From: Sphingomonas citri
Lineage (GTDB): Bacteria; Pseudomonadota; Alphaproteobacteria; Sphingomonadales; Sphingomonadaceae
Direction: 5' to 3'
DNA length: 64,000 nucleotides
NCBI RefSeq assembly: GCF_019429485.1
Contig: NZ_JAHXZN010000003.1
Span: 333,331-397,330 of the forward strand
Positions 1 to 8,390 of the stretch are shown here, piece after piece (positions within the stretch are counted from its first letter, which is position 1; every line of letters starts with the position of its first letter). The position numbers and the translations under genes are program-made. The notes beneath the pieces were generated by a model that was given only the letters and a program-made list of their open reading frames with translations, did not search any database and had not been told where the DNA came from.

Positions 1-11
1 CCGAGGGCACG

Positions 12-1712
12 ATGGACACCGGCGCCAACGAGCCGATCGAGCGCAGCGGTCTGCATCACTGGCGCGAGAGCACGATCACCGATCCTGACCTGAACGACCG
101 CGGCGGCGTCTTCTTCGCCGCGATCGAGATGACGCGGATGCCGATGATCCTCACCGATCCCAACCTGGACGACAATCCCATCGTCTTCGCCAACAAGGCG
201 TTCCTCGACCTGACCGGCTACGAGGAAGAGGAGATCCTGGGGCGCAACTGCCGCTTCCTCCAGGGCTCGCAGACCGATCGCAACGCGGTGGCGGAGCTGC
301 GCCACGCGGTCGAGAACAAGTCCGCGGTGGCGCTTGAGCTGCTCAACTATCGCCGCGACGGCACGCCCTTCTGGAACGCGGTGTTCGTCGGCCCGGTCTA
401 CGACACGGGCGGGACGCTGCGCTATTTCTTCGCCAGCCAGCTCGACGTCACGCGCCGGCGCAACACCGAGCAGTCCTACCGGCAGGCGCAGAAGATGGAG
501 TCGATCGGCCAGCTCACCGCGGGGCTGGCGCACGACTTCAACAACCTGCTCCAGGTGGTCAACGGCAACCTCGAGCTGGTCGCCACCGCCAAGGATCCCG
601 CGCGCGCGCAGCGCTACGTCGCCGCGGCGCAGTCGGCGGCCGAGCGCGGCGCCAAGCTGACCCGCCAGCTGCTCGCCTTCGCGCGCAAGACCCGGCTGGA
701 GCCGCGCCCGCTCGACCTGACCCAGCTCGTCTCCGAGTTCAGCGACCTGATCGAGAGCTCGGTCAACAAGCAGGTCGAGATCCATCTCAGCCTGCGGCGC
801 GGGCTCGCGCCGGTGGTGGTCGATCCCGACCAGCTCGAGATGGCGCTGCTCAACATCGTCAACAACGCGCGCGACGCCATGCCCGACGGCGGGCTGGTGA
901 CGATCGCGACCCGACCGCTCAAGCTCCAGCCGGTCGAGAATGGTGACGGCACCGGCGGCACCGCGCTGCGCGACGGGGTCGAGCTCGCCGCGGGCGACTA
1001 TGTCGTGCTCGAGGTGCAGGACGAGGGTCATGGCATGTCGCCCGAGGTGATCGAGCGCGCCACCGAGCCCTTCTTCACCACCAAGGGCGTCGGCAGCGGC
1101 ACCGGGCTGGGGCTGGCGATGGCGAGCGGCTTCGTGCGCCAGTCGGGCGGGCGGCTCGAGATCGAGAGCAGGCCGGGTGAGGGCACCACCGTGCGCATGC
1201 TCTTCCCGAGCGGCCACGCCGAGAAGCGGGAGCCGGCCGCGCCCGAGCCGCACGTCGCCGCCAGCGCGATCGTCGATCCCGACACCGCGCGGCACATCCT
1301 GGTGGTGGAGGACAGCGACGAGGTGCTCGCGATCGCGCGCGAGATCCTCGAGAGCGCGGGCTATCACGTCTCCACCGCGGCCAACGGCGAGCAGGCGCTG
1401 CGGCTGTTCGACGAGATCCACCCGCGGGATCGAGTCGACCTGCTGTTCACCGACCTGGTGATGCCGGGCGGGATGAACGGGCTGGTGCTGGCCGACGCGG
1501 TGGTCGAGCGCGACGCGTCGGTCTCGGTGCTGATGACGACCGGCTACAACGAGGAGCTGGTGATCAACGGCCCGCGCGCGCGCGCCACCGACGTGCTGAG
1601 CAAGCCCTATCGCCGCGCCGAGCTGCTCGACCGCGTCAGCCAGGCGCTCAACCGCCGCGGTGAGCGCGGCAGCCGGCGCCGACGCTCGGATTTCGGCGCC
1701 GCGCAGGTCTGA
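12..1712 (+). CDS. LOV-domain hybrid histidine kinase with C-terminal receiver
   Basis: Probable blue-light sensor kinase of 566 residues. A LOV-type PAS domain (about residues 35-150) carries the flavin-adduct motif GRNCRFLQ with Cys80. It is followed by a HisKA domain with His174 in LAHDFNN, an HATPase domain with the N-box NNARDAM and G-boxes DEGHGM and GTGLGLA, and a receiver domain with phosphoacceptor Asp481 in FTDLVMPGG and the conserved lysine in LSKPYR. There is no membrane segment, so it is cytoplasmic. The start has a GAGG upstream but only 11 bases of the window precede it. LOV-HK-REC proteins are known in alphaproteobacteria, often linked to general stress or lifestyle switching; the target here is unknown. 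The next gene on the same strand is a c-di-GMP enzyme. Confidence 0.93.
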   Translation: MDTGANEPIERSGLHHWRESTITDPDLNDRGGVFFAAIEMTRMPMILTDPNLDDNPIVFANKAFLDLTGYEEEEILGRNCRFLQGSQTDRNAVAELRHAVENKSAVALELLNYRRDGTPFWNAVFVGPVYDTGGTLRYFFASQLDVTRRRNTEQSYRQAQKMESIGQLTAGLAHDFNNLLQVVNGNLELVATAKDPARAQRYVAAAQSAAERGAKLTRQLLAFARKTRLEPRPLDLTQLVSEFSDLIESSVNKQVEIHLSLRRGLAPVVVDPDQLEMALLNIVNNARDAMPDGGLVTIATRPLKLQPVENGDGTGGTALRDGVELAAGDYVVLEVQDEGHGMSPEVIERATEPFFTTKGVGSGTGLGLAMASGFVRQSGGRLEIESRPGEGTTVRMLFPSGHAEKREPAAPEPHVAASAIVDPDTARHILVVEDSDEVLAIAREILESAGYHVSTAANGEQALRLFDEIHPRDRVDLLFTDLVMPGGMNGLVLADAVVERDASVSVLMTTGYNEELVINGPRARATDVLSKPYRRAELLDRVSQALNRRGERGSRRRRSDFGAAQV

Positions 1713-1738
1713 CTCGCGCGACCGTCGCAGTCGCGGGC

Positions 1739-1752
1739 TTGATCGTGATCAA
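1739..1752. promoter_or_regulatory. FNR/FixK-type binding site (candidate)
   Basis: The sequence TTGATCGTGATCAA matches the FNR/FixK consensus TTGAT-N4-ATCAA at every defined position. It lies 27 bp after the LOV kinase stop and about 220 bp before the ATG of the c-di-GMP gene, in a 258-bp gene-free interval. An oxygen- or nitric-oxide-responsive regulator may act here; this is inference from the motif alone. Confidence 0.5.
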
Positions 1753-1970
1753 TCTAGCGGCGCGTCATCGCCGTTACGCCGCTCGCCGGCGGCGCTCATC
1801 GCGGCCAGCGTTGGTATAAACGGCTTAACGCTGAGCGTTCAGGATAGGGCTTGCTTTGGTTGCTTCACGGAAACTCCGTGAAATCCTGTAAATTACTCAT
1901 TTCGACGAGACGTGGGCCGAACCGCGGCGGCGCTATTGGTTTCGTAAACTGTTGCTGGCACGACTCGCCC

Positions 1971-4502
1971 ATGAACGCGGCTTCGTCCCTCCATGCCAAG
2001 CGCGAGCGCGAGCGACTCGGGGCGCTCGCGCGGCTCCAGACCCTCGACACGCTGGCGGAGCCGATCTTCGAACGGGTCACGCGCGTCGCCGCGCTGGTGA
2101 TGGGCGTGCCGTACAGCGCGGTGACGCTGCTCGACCAGCACCACGCGCGGTTCACGTCGCATTTCGGCCTCCCCTCGTGCGAGCTGCCGCGCGACGATTC
2201 GCTCTGCGCGCATACCCTGGCCTCGACCGAGCTGATGGAGGTGCTCGACCTCGCCGGGGATCCGCGCTTCGTCGATCACCCGATGGTGGCGGGGCATCCG
2301 GGGCTGCGCTTCTACGCCGGCGCCCCGCTGGTCACCTCGGACGGGCATCATCTCGGCTCGCTCAACGTGCTCGACTCGCGCCGCCGCGCGCGCCTGTCGC
2401 TCACCGAACGCGAGGCGCTGATCGCGCTCGCGCAGATCACGGTGGAGCTGATCGAGACGCGGTTGGCGCGGTCCGCCGGCGAGATCGCGCGGCAGATGGT
2501 GGAGAGCGCGCCGGTGGCGGTGCTGTACGCCGACATCACGGGGAAGATCATCTACGCCAACGCGCTCACCGCGGCGATGCTGGGGACGCACCCGCTCGAG
2601 CTGATCGGCCGGCCGGCGGAGTCGCTGCTGCCGCGCTGGCACGAGGAGGTGGCGACGCTCGCGCAGGATACCGGCGCCAGCACGCATCACGCCAGCGAGG
2701 CGCGCCACGCCGCGGGGTGGACGATCCCGGTCGAGCTGACGCTGTCGAGCTGCAAGCTCGGCGAGCAGATCGGCGGCTATGGCATCGTGATGCGCGACGA
2801 GAGCGCGCAGCGCGCACTGGAGCGCGAGAATGCCGAGGCGCACGCCTTCCTCGACACGATCATCGACCATCTGCCCGCGATGCTGTTCGTCAAGGACAGC
2901 GCGACCGGGCGCTACCTGCTGACCAACCGCGCCGGCGAGGAGCTGATGGGGCGGCCGCGCGAGGAGATGATCGGGCGCACCGCGCGCGAGCTCTATCCCG
3001 CGTGCGGCAGCGCCTATGAGGAGCAGGACCGCGCCGCGCTGGCGAGCCCCAGGTCGGAGCAGCGCTTCGAGAATGAGTTCACCCGCCCCGACGGGCGGCG
3101 CGTCAGCCTGCGCACCACGCGGATCGTGCTCGACGGCCCGGACCGGCCCGCGCAATATCTGCTCGGCCTGTCCGAGGACGTCACCGAGGTGCGCCGCGCC
3201 GAGGCGGAGATCCTGCGGCTGGCGCATTTCGATTCGCTCACCGGGCTGGTCAACCGCCACAGCTACGTCGACCGGCTCAACGAGCTGATGGCGTCGGGCA
3301 CCGAGCTGGCGCTGCTCGCGATCGATCTCGATCGCTTCAAGTCGGTCAACGACCAGTTCGGCCATGTCACCGGCGACCTGGTGCTCGCCGCGGTGGGCGA
3401 GCGGCTCCAAGGGCTGATCGAGCCGACCGACCTGGTCGCGCGCGCCGGCGGCGACGAGTTCATCGTGCTGGTGATCGGCGACGCCCCCGCCGCGCGCGCG
3501 CGCGCCGTGGCGGAGGCGGTGGTCGCGGCGATGGCGCAGCCGTTCCCGACCCCGATGGGCACCGCGCATCTCGGCGCCAGTGTCGGCATCGTGCTGGCGC
3601 CGACCCATGCCGCCACCACCTCCGAGCTGCGCCACTGCGGCGACGTCGCGCTGTATCAGGCGAAGAGCAGCGGGCGCGGCGCGATCTGCTTCTACCACCC
3701 GTCGCTGGACGAGGCCGCGCGCGACCGTCGCGCGCTCGAGCTCGACCTGCGCGCGGCGATGGAGCGCGGCGAGATCACGCTGATGTACCAGCCGGTGCTC
3801 CGGGTCGACACCGGCGCGATGGCGAGCGCCGAGGCGCTGGCGCGCTGGACCCACCCGACGCGCGGCCCGATCCGCCCCGACCTGTTCATCGCCATCGCCG
3901 AGGAGAGCGGGCTGATCGTCCCGCTCGGCCGCATGCTGCTGCGCCAGGCCTGCGTCGACGCCGCCAGCTGGCCCGATCACCTGGCGGTCGCGGTGAACCT
4001 CTCGCCGGTGCAGTTCCACGCCGGCGACGTCTACGACACGGTGATCGCGGCGCTGGCGGACAGCGGGCTGCCGCCGCACCGGCTCAAGCTGGAGGTGACC
4101 GAGAACGTCGTGATGCACGACGTCGAGCGCACCTTCGTCGAGCTGGAGCGGCTGCGCGCCGCCGGGATCAAGATCCTGATGGACGATTTCGGCACCGGCT
4201 ATTCGTCGCTCAGCTATTTCGAGCGCTTCCCGTTCGACAAGGTAAAGATCGACCAGTCGTTCGTGCGCGGCCTCGACACGTCGCGCGCGGCGGGGGCGAT
4301 CATCAAGGCGATCGTCGGCCTCGGCGAGGCGCTCGGCATGGCGATCGTGGCCGAGGGCGTGGAGACGTGCGCGCAGCGCGACGCGCTGGTGCTGGCGGGC
4401 TGTACGCACCTCCAGGGCTATCTGTTCAGCCGCCCGGTGAGCTCGGCCACCATCGCCGCGTTGGGGGCCGCCGGCCCCGGCGCGCGCTCGCTCGCCGCCT
4501 GA
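1971..4502 (+). CDS. GAF-PAS-PAS-GGDEF-EAL cyclic-di-GMP protein
   Basis: Bifunctional-type diguanylate cyclase/phosphodiesterase of 843 residues. Domain order is GAF (about 10-165), PAS (about 170-280), PAS (about 290-405), GGDEF (about 410-570) and EAL (about 585-835). The cyclase motif is intact (AGGDEF, residues 493-497). The phosphodiesterase keeps EAL at 621-623, the NLS asparagine, EVTEN, DDFGTGYSS, KIDQSF and AEGVET, so both activities look possible. The reading frame is open upstream to 1851, but the extra 40 residues have no domain character, and the ATG at 1971 starts directly before the GAF domain. The Shine-Dalgarno sequence is poor at either start. No transmembrane segments are seen. 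It follows a LOV kinase, which suggests environmental control of c-di-GMP. Confidence 0.93.
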   Translation: MNAASSLHAKRERERLGALARLQTLDTLAEPIFERVTRVAALVMGVPYSAVTLLDQHHARFTSHFGLPSCELPRDDSLCAHTLASTELMEVLDLAGDPRFVDHPMVAGHPGLRFYAGAPLVTSDGHHLGSLNVLDSRRRARLSLTEREALIALAQITVELIETRLARSAGEIARQMVESAPVAVLYADITGKIIYANALTAAMLGTHPLELIGRPAESLLPRWHEEVATLAQDTGASTHHASEARHAAGWTIPVELTLSSCKLGEQIGGYGIVMRDESAQRALERENAEAHAFLDTIIDHLPAMLFVKDSATGRYLLTNRAGEELMGRPREEMIGRTARELYPACGSAYEEQDRAALASPRSEQRFENEFTRPDGRRVSLRTTRIVLDGPDRPAQYLLGLSEDVTEVRRAEAEILRLAHFDSLTGLVNRHSYVDRLNELMASGTELALLAIDLDRFKSVNDQFGHVTGDLVLAAVGERLQGLIEPTDLVARAGGDEFIVLVIGDAPAARARAVAEAVVAAMAQPFPTPMGTAHLGASVGIVLAPTHAATTSELRHCGDVALYQAKSSGRGAICFYHPSLDEAARDRRALELDLRAAMERGEITLMYQPVLRVDTGAMASAEALARWTHPTRGPIRPDLFIAIAEESGLIVPLGRMLLRQACVDAASWPDHLAVAVNLSPVQFHAGDVYDTVIAALADSGLPPHRLKLEVTENVVMHDVERTFVELERLRAAGIKILMDDFGTGYSSLSYFERFPFDKVKIDQSFVRGLDTSRAAGAIIKAIVGLGEALGMAIVAEGVETCAQRDALVLAGCTHLQGYLFSRPVSSATIAALGAAGPGARSLAA

Positions 4503-4600
4503 GCCGCGCCGCTACATTTCGTCGAGCGCGCGACACGCCCGGTCGTGCCGCGCGCCTATGATGCCCTCAGGGCTCGCCGCGCGGCGGGAGGGGGGTGCGA

Positions 4601-5065
4601 GTGGACGAGTGGATCCGGCCGTGGCGGCTGTACGCGGACTTCGGCGGACGCGCGACGCGGCGCGACTATTGGTTCTTTCACCTCGGCGCGGCGGGCGTGC
4701 TGGTCGCGGTGGGCACCTTGTCGCGGCTGGTCGAGGATTCGCTCGCCTGGCTGATCGCGGCGCTGCGGCTGGGTGAGAGCAACGCCGCCGCGCTGCTGCT
4801 GTTCGCGGTCATGCTGATGCCGCTGCTGGCGGTGCCGATCCTGCTGGTGCCGAGTCTGGCGGTGAGTGCGCGCCGGCTGCGCGACCTCGGCCGCTCGCCG
4901 CGCTGGCTGCTGCTGCTGGCCGTGCCGTTCGGCGCCGTCGCGCTGCTCGCGCTGCTCGGGCTCGGCCGCGGGGTCGCGGCCGGCGTCGCAACATCGCCGC
5001 CCCCGCCGGTCGCGCTCGGCGCCGACGTCTACGAACTCGCCGAGCACGCGCGCCTTCCCGCCTGA
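4601..5065 (+). CDS. DUF805-like membrane protein
   Basis: About 154 residues with the DUF805 plan: an N-terminal RPWRLYADFGGRATRRDYW stretch, hydrophobic helices near residues 25-50 and 60-95, then the RRLRDLGRSPRWLL signature and a further helix. Its function is unknown. The GTG at 4601 is preferred because GGAGG lies nine bases upstream; the GTG at 4595 is also possible but would leave only three bases. The C-terminal half is less conserved than in its neighbour, and the two DUF805 genes look like a tandem duplication. Confidence 0.75.
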   Translation: MDEWIRPWRLYADFGGRATRRDYWFFHLGAAGVLVAVGTLSRLVEDSLAWLIAALRLGESNAAALLLFAVMLMPLLAVPILLVPSLAVSARRLRDLGRSPRWLLLLAVPFGAVALLALLGLGRGVAAGVATSPPPPVALGADVYELAEHARLPA

Positions 5066-5086
5066 GTCACGACGATGGAGGTTCCG

Positions 5087-5512
5087 ATGCTGCCCGCTTA
5101 TGTCACACGACCCTTCCGGCTCTACGCGGTGTTCCGCGGGCGGTCGACGCGGCGCGAATATTGGTGCTTCGCGGCGGTGGCGCTGATGGGGATGCTGGTC
5201 GCTCTCGCCGTCGCCGAGGCGCTGGAGCGTGCGCTTCCCCTCGGCATCGCCACGAAGGACCTGATGGTGCTCCTTTACCTGCCCGTCGTGGTGGCGCTGG
5301 GCGTCCCCGGATTGGCGGTGAAGGTCCGCCGACTGCACGATATCGGCCTGTCGGGCTGGTGGCTGCTGATCGGCTTCGTGCCGCTCGTCGGCGGTCTCAT
5401 CGACCTGTTCTTCGGCCTCAAGCCCGGCGACGCCGGCGAGAACCGCTTCGGCGCCGATCCGCGCGCCACCGGGCCGGCCGCTGACGCACCCGCGGACGTG
5501 GCGGCGGGCTGA
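5087..5512 (+). CDS. DUF805 family membrane protein
   Basis: Inner-membrane protein of about 141 residues that fits DUF805 well. It has the N-terminal RGRSTRREYW motif, three to four hydrophobic helices and the signature RRLHDIGLSGWWLL followed by a DLFFGLKPGD loop. The ATG at 5087 has GGAGG five bases upstream; the in-frame ATG at 5075 lacks a ribosome site. It begins 21 bp after another DUF805-like gene, so the pair is probably co-transcribed. The family has no established biochemical role. Confidence 0.85.
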   Translation: MLPAYVTRPFRLYAVFRGRSTRREYWCFAAVALMGMLVALAVAEALERALPLGIATKDLMVLLYLPVVVALGVPGLAVKVRRLHDIGLSGWWLLIGFVPLVGGLIDLFFGLKPGDAGENRFGADPRATGPAADAPADVAAG

Positions 5513-5570
5513 CCTCGGCCGCATGGCTACGCGAACCATCCTCTCCTGAGGAGATGCTCGCGAGACGCGT

Positions 5571-5664
5571 GTCATCCCGGGCTCGCTGCGGGATCGATCG
5601 CGCCGCGAGGGCCTAAGCCATTGCTTCTGCCGAGCTATGGATCCCGGCTCCAGGCCGGGATGAC
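5571..5664. repeat. GTCATCCCGG intergenic repeat, copy 1
   Basis: An imperfect palindromic element of about 94 bp. It begins GTCATCCCGG, ends CCGGGATGAC and has internal GGGATC/GGATCC steps. Three more copies lie near 9355, 19716 and 63100. All are outside genes, and the outer arms are reverse complements, so the transcript would form a long hairpin. It resembles REP-type repeats common in sphingomonads; no transposase is linked. Confidence 0.7.
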
Positions 5665-5739
5665 GGTGGGAGGCGCCAGCACAATGAGGCAACCATCCCC
5701 TGGCGGGCGAGGATCAGCTGGCCTCGCCGCGCCCCTCTC

Positions 5740-6690
5740 TCACGCCCCCGCGTCGGTGAGCCGCTCGAGCTGGTCGGGCGAGAGCGTCAGCGCGATCGCG
5801 CCGAGCAGCTCCTCGATTTGTCGCGCCGAGGTGGCACTCGCGATCGGCGCGGTGACGCCCGGCTGTGCGATCAGCCATGCCAGCGCGACCTGCGCCAAGG
5901 TCGCGCCGGTCTCCTCCGCGACCGAGTCGAGCGCGGCCAGCACCGTGGCGCCCTTGCCCTCGAGCAGCTCGCCCATCTTCGCCCCGCGCACGCTCTGGGA
6001 GAGGTCGTCGCGCGTGCGGTACTTGCCGGTGAGGAAGCCCGAGGCGAGGCCGTAATAGGGCACCACCCCGATATTCTCGGTGACGCAATAATCCTGCAGC
6101 TCGCCCTCGAACTTGTGGCGGCTGACGAGATTATACTCGGGCTGGAGCACCTGATAGTGCGGCAGCCCGGCGGCGCGCGCGCCTTCCACCGCCGATTTCA
6201 GCCGGGCGGCGTGGAAGTTGGAGGCGCCGAGCACGCGCACCTTGCCCGCCTCGACCAGCCGGGCGAACGCCTCGGCGACCGCCTCCTGCGGCTGCGCCTC
6301 GTCGTCGCGATGCGCGAAATAGAGGTCGATCCGGTCGGTGCCGAGCCGCCGCAGCGATGCCTCGCACGCCGCCGCGATCCGCGACGGCGCCAGCGCCTCG
6401 CCGCCCTCGCCGGGCAGCATGCCGACCTTGGTGGCGATCAGCACGTGGTCGCGCTGGCCGCTGGCGCGAAGCCACTCGCCGATGATCGTCTCGGACTCAC
6501 CGCCGCGATGGCCGTCGACCCAGGCGGAATAGACGTCGGCGGTATCGATCATCGTGCCCCCGCCCGCGACGAAGGCGTCGAGCACCGCGAAGCTGGCAGC
6601 GCGATCGGCGGTCCAGCCGAACACGTTGCCGCCCAGCACCAGCGGCGCGATCTTGAGGTCGGAGGCGCCGAGGCGGCGGAGGTCGGTCAT
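5740..6690 (-). CDS. Aldo/keto reductase
   Basis: NAD(P)H-dependent oxidoreductase of 316 residues with a TIM-barrel aldo/keto reductase fold. The catalytic tetrad is visible: Asp49 and Tyr54 in IDTADVY, Lys88 in IATKVG, and His in FAHRDDEA. The cofactor-binding C-terminal segment PIASATSARQIEEL is present. The length is typical of the YajO/Tas-like branch, whose physiological substrates are mostly unknown. The start at MTDLRRLGASDL matches the family N-terminus; the upstream open frame is low-complexity. It runs in the same direction as the lipoprotein gene upstream, with a 67-bp gap. Confidence 0.92.
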   Translation of the reverse strand: MTDLRRLGASDLKIAPLVLGGNVFGWTADRAASFAVLDAFVAGGGTMIDTADVYSAWVDGHRGGESETIIGEWLRASGQRDHVLIATKVGMLPGEGGEALAPSRIAAACEASLRRLGTDRIDLYFAHRDDEAQPQEAVAEAFARLVEAGKVRVLGASNFHAARLKSAVEGARAAGLPHYQVLQPEYNLVSRHKFEGELQDYCVTENIGVVPYYGLASGFLTGKYRTRDDLSQSVRGAKMGELLEGKGATVLAALDSVAEETGATLAQVALAWLIAQPGVTAPIASATSARQIEELLGAIALTLSPDQLERLTDAGA

Positions 6691-6757
6691 GCGGTCGTCC
6701 CGGGCGGGTGATCGCCGCCGCGCGCGACGGGCGCGGCGGCGACGGGGTCGGTCAGGC

Positions 6758-7090
6758 TCAGTTGTCGCGCAGCTTCTCGCCCGCGCGCACCATCGCGTTG
6801 CCGGTCGCGTCGGCGGCGCGGTCGCCGGTGTTGCTGAGCGCGTCGCCGGTGCGATCGCCCGCGTTGCGGAGCGCCGCGCCGGTGCGGTCGAGGCTGTTCT
6901 CGGCCGAGTTGAGCGCACGGTCGGTGGCGGCATCGACGTCGTCGACCGCGTTCGAGGTGGTGGCGGCGGTGTCGGCGGCCATCGTGTTCGCCGCCGCGGC
7001 GGACTGGTCCTGCGCCTTCTCGCTGCAGGCCGCGAGGCCCAGCGCGGTGGTGGCGGCGAGGGCGGCGATCAGCGTGCGCTTCATGGACAT
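6758..7090 (-). CDS. Small lipoprotein, Asn/Ala/Asp-rich
   Basis: A 110-residue protein with a short basic N-terminus, a hydrophobic stretch and the lipobox LAAC near residue 22, so it is probably lipidated. The mature part is rich in Ala, Asp and Asn with repeated RTGxALxNxGDR-like units (about residues 70-100), a pattern expected of an amphipathic helix. It resembles the small periplasmic/outer-membrane lipoproteins found across sphingomonads; the function is unknown. Two ATGs in phase (7090 and 7084) are possible starts. Confidence 0.75.
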   Translation of the reverse strand: MSMKRTLIAALAATTALGLAACSEKAQDQSAAAANTMAADTAATTSNAVDDVDAATDRALNSAENSLDRTGAALRNAGDRTGDALSNTGDRAADATGNAMVRAGEKLRDN

Positions 7091-7198
7091 GATTCCCCTG
7101 TCGTTACGCCGGCACAATAGCCGGGGATGGGGCGCGAACGCGGCAGCGGGGGGAAAGGGTCCAAGGGCGCGGGTCCAAGCGAAGGGATGGGACGCTGC

Positions 7199-7356
7199 TC
7201 CCTCCCCTTCAGGAGCACGGGGTCGGCCATGCCCCCGGCATGGCCTGAACAGCGCGGGGCGCTGTTCACCCCGAGCTGGCCGGGGTGGGGCCTGTCCACG
7301 AGCGCGGCGTTCGCGGAGAGCCCCCACCCCCAACCCCTCCCCTGAAGGGGAGGGGA
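7199..7356. repeat. CTCCCCTTCAGG/GGGGTGGGG intergenic repeat, copy 1
   Basis: An element of about 158 bp bounded by CCTCCCCTTCAGG on the left and CCTGAAGGGGAGGGG on the right. It contains GGGGTGGGGC and CCCCCACCCC inner arms and a GCATGCC-type hairpin. Related copies lie at about 10543-10709 and 61223-61323. The terminal and internal inverted repeats would fold into one long imperfect hairpin. Confidence 0.65.
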
Positions 7357-7400
7357 GATGAACCCCCGAACCTCCGTTTCCCCATCCCGCCATCCATCGT

Positions 7401-7429
7401 TTGACCTCATATAAAGATATCTTTATATC
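7401..7429 (+). promoter_or_regulatory. sahR-metF-metH promoter
   Basis: A -35 TTGACC at 7401-7406, a 17-bp spacer and a -10 TATATC at 7424-7429 match the sigma-70 consensus well in otherwise GC-rich DNA. Transcription would start at about 7436, so the ATG at 7440 would have almost no 5' leader. The TTG that opens the longer reading frame is the -35 element itself, which argues against that start. Confidence 0.6.
7409..7428. promoter_or_regulatory. SahR operator palindrome (candidate)
   Basis: ATATAAAGATATCTTTATAT is a perfect 20-bp palindrome that fills the spacer and overlaps the -10 box of the promoter before the ArsR-methyltransferase gene. Binding by a dimeric ArsR-type repressor would block RNA polymerase. 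The gene context (metF and metH downstream) fits the SahR regulon of proteobacteria, in which S-adenosylhomocysteine is the effector. The match to the published SahR motif was not checked by computation. Confidence 0.65.
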
Positions 7430-7439
7430 TGCTCGCCGG

Positions 7440-8390
7440 ATGAAACACGCCCTCGCCATCTTCAGCGCGCTCGCCGACCCGTCGCGGCTGCGCATCGTCG
7501 CGCTGCTCGGCGCGATGGAGCTGTCGGTCGGCGAGCTGGCGCAGGTGCTGGGGCAGAGCCAGCCGCGCGTGTCGCGCCACGTCAAGATCCTGTGCGACGC
7601 CGGTCTGGCCGAGCGGCGCAAGGAGGGCAGCTGGGTGTTCGTCGCGCTCGGCGACCGCGCGCGGCTCGCGCCCGTGCTCGCCGCGCTCGACTCGCTCGGC
7701 GTCACCGAGGAGGCCGCGGCGGATCTCGCGCGGCTGGCGGCGGTGCGCGCCGACCGCGCCGCCGCGGCGGCGGGCTGGTTCGAGGCCAACGCCGCCGAGT
7801 GGGACGCGATCCGCTCGCTCCACGTCGCCGAGGAGCAGGTCGAGGCGGCGATGCGCGACGTGCTCGCCGACGCGCCGCTCGGCCGGCTGATCGACATCGG
7901 CACCGGCACCGGGCGGATGATCGAGCTGTTCGCGCCCGCCGCCACGCACGCGCTCGGCATCGACAAGAGCAGCGAGATGCTGCGGCTGGCGCGCGCCAAG
8001 CTGGGCGAGCAGGGGCTCGCCAACGCCGAGCTGCGCCAGGCCGATCTGTACGCGCTGCCGCTCGGCGACGGCGCGGCGGACGTCGCGATCCTGCACCACG
8101 TGCTGCATTTCGCGCAGCAGCCCGGCGCCGCGATCGCCGAGGCGGCGCGCGTGCTGGCGACGGGCGGGCGGCTGCTGATCGCGGACTTCGCGCCGCATGA
8201 CCGCGAGGAGCTGCGCGCGCGCGACGCGCACACGCGGCTGGGCTTCGCCGACGCGCAGATCGAGCGCTGGTTCGCCGCCGCCGGGCTGCTGCCGGCGCGG
8301 ACCGAGACGCTCGAGGGCGGCGAACTGACGGTGAAATTGTGGCTCGGCCGGAAGGCCGGCGAGCCGTGGCGAGAGGTGAAGGCGGCATGA
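7440..8390 (+). CDS. sahR: ArsR-family regulator with SAM-methyltransferase-like domain (SahR-type)
   Basis: A 316-residue fusion. The N-terminal winged helix (about residues 1-90) has the ArsR pattern SALADPSRLRIVALL and recognition helix SQPRVSRHVKIL. The C-terminal class I methyltransferase fold (about 130-310) has motif I IDIGTGTGRM and the acidic loop GIDKSSEM. In SahR proteins this domain senses S-adenosylhomocysteine rather than methylating a substrate. The metal-site cysteines of classic ArsR are absent. It overlaps metF by four bases (ATGA). Likely autoregulated through the palindrome at its promoter. The ATG at 7440 has no Shine-Dalgarno sequence, consistent with a nearly leaderless mRNA. 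Confidence 0.85.
   Translation: MKHALAIFSALADPSRLRIVALLGAMELSVGELAQVLGQSQPRVSRHVKILCDAGLAERRKEGSWVFVALGDRARLAPVLAALDSLGVTEEAAADLARLAAVRADRAAAAAGWFEANAAEWDAIRSLHVAEEQVEAAMRDVLADAPLGRLIDIGTGTGRMIELFAPAATHALGIDKSSEMLRLARAKLGEQGLANAELRQADLYALPLGDGAADVAILHHVLHFAQQPGAAIAEAARVLATGGRLLIADFAPHDREELRARDAHTRLGFADAQIERWFAAAGLLPARTETLEGGELTVKLWLGRKAGEPWREVKAA

Larger units (their letters stand above)
7091..7439. other. Gene-free interval between lipoprotein and sahR
   Basis: This divergent intergenic region holds a GC-rich repeat (about 7199-7356) and, at its right end, the sahR promoter and operator. No coding sequence is convincing. Promoter elements for the leftward lipoprotein gene are not obvious. 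Confidence 0.6.

Noticed and set aside
1893..4409. A long minus-strand open frame of 838 codons opposite the GAF-GGDEF-EAL gene
   Set aside because: It is an Arg/Ala-rich mirror of a high-GC gene with no domain; the plus-strand gene has full catalytic motifs.
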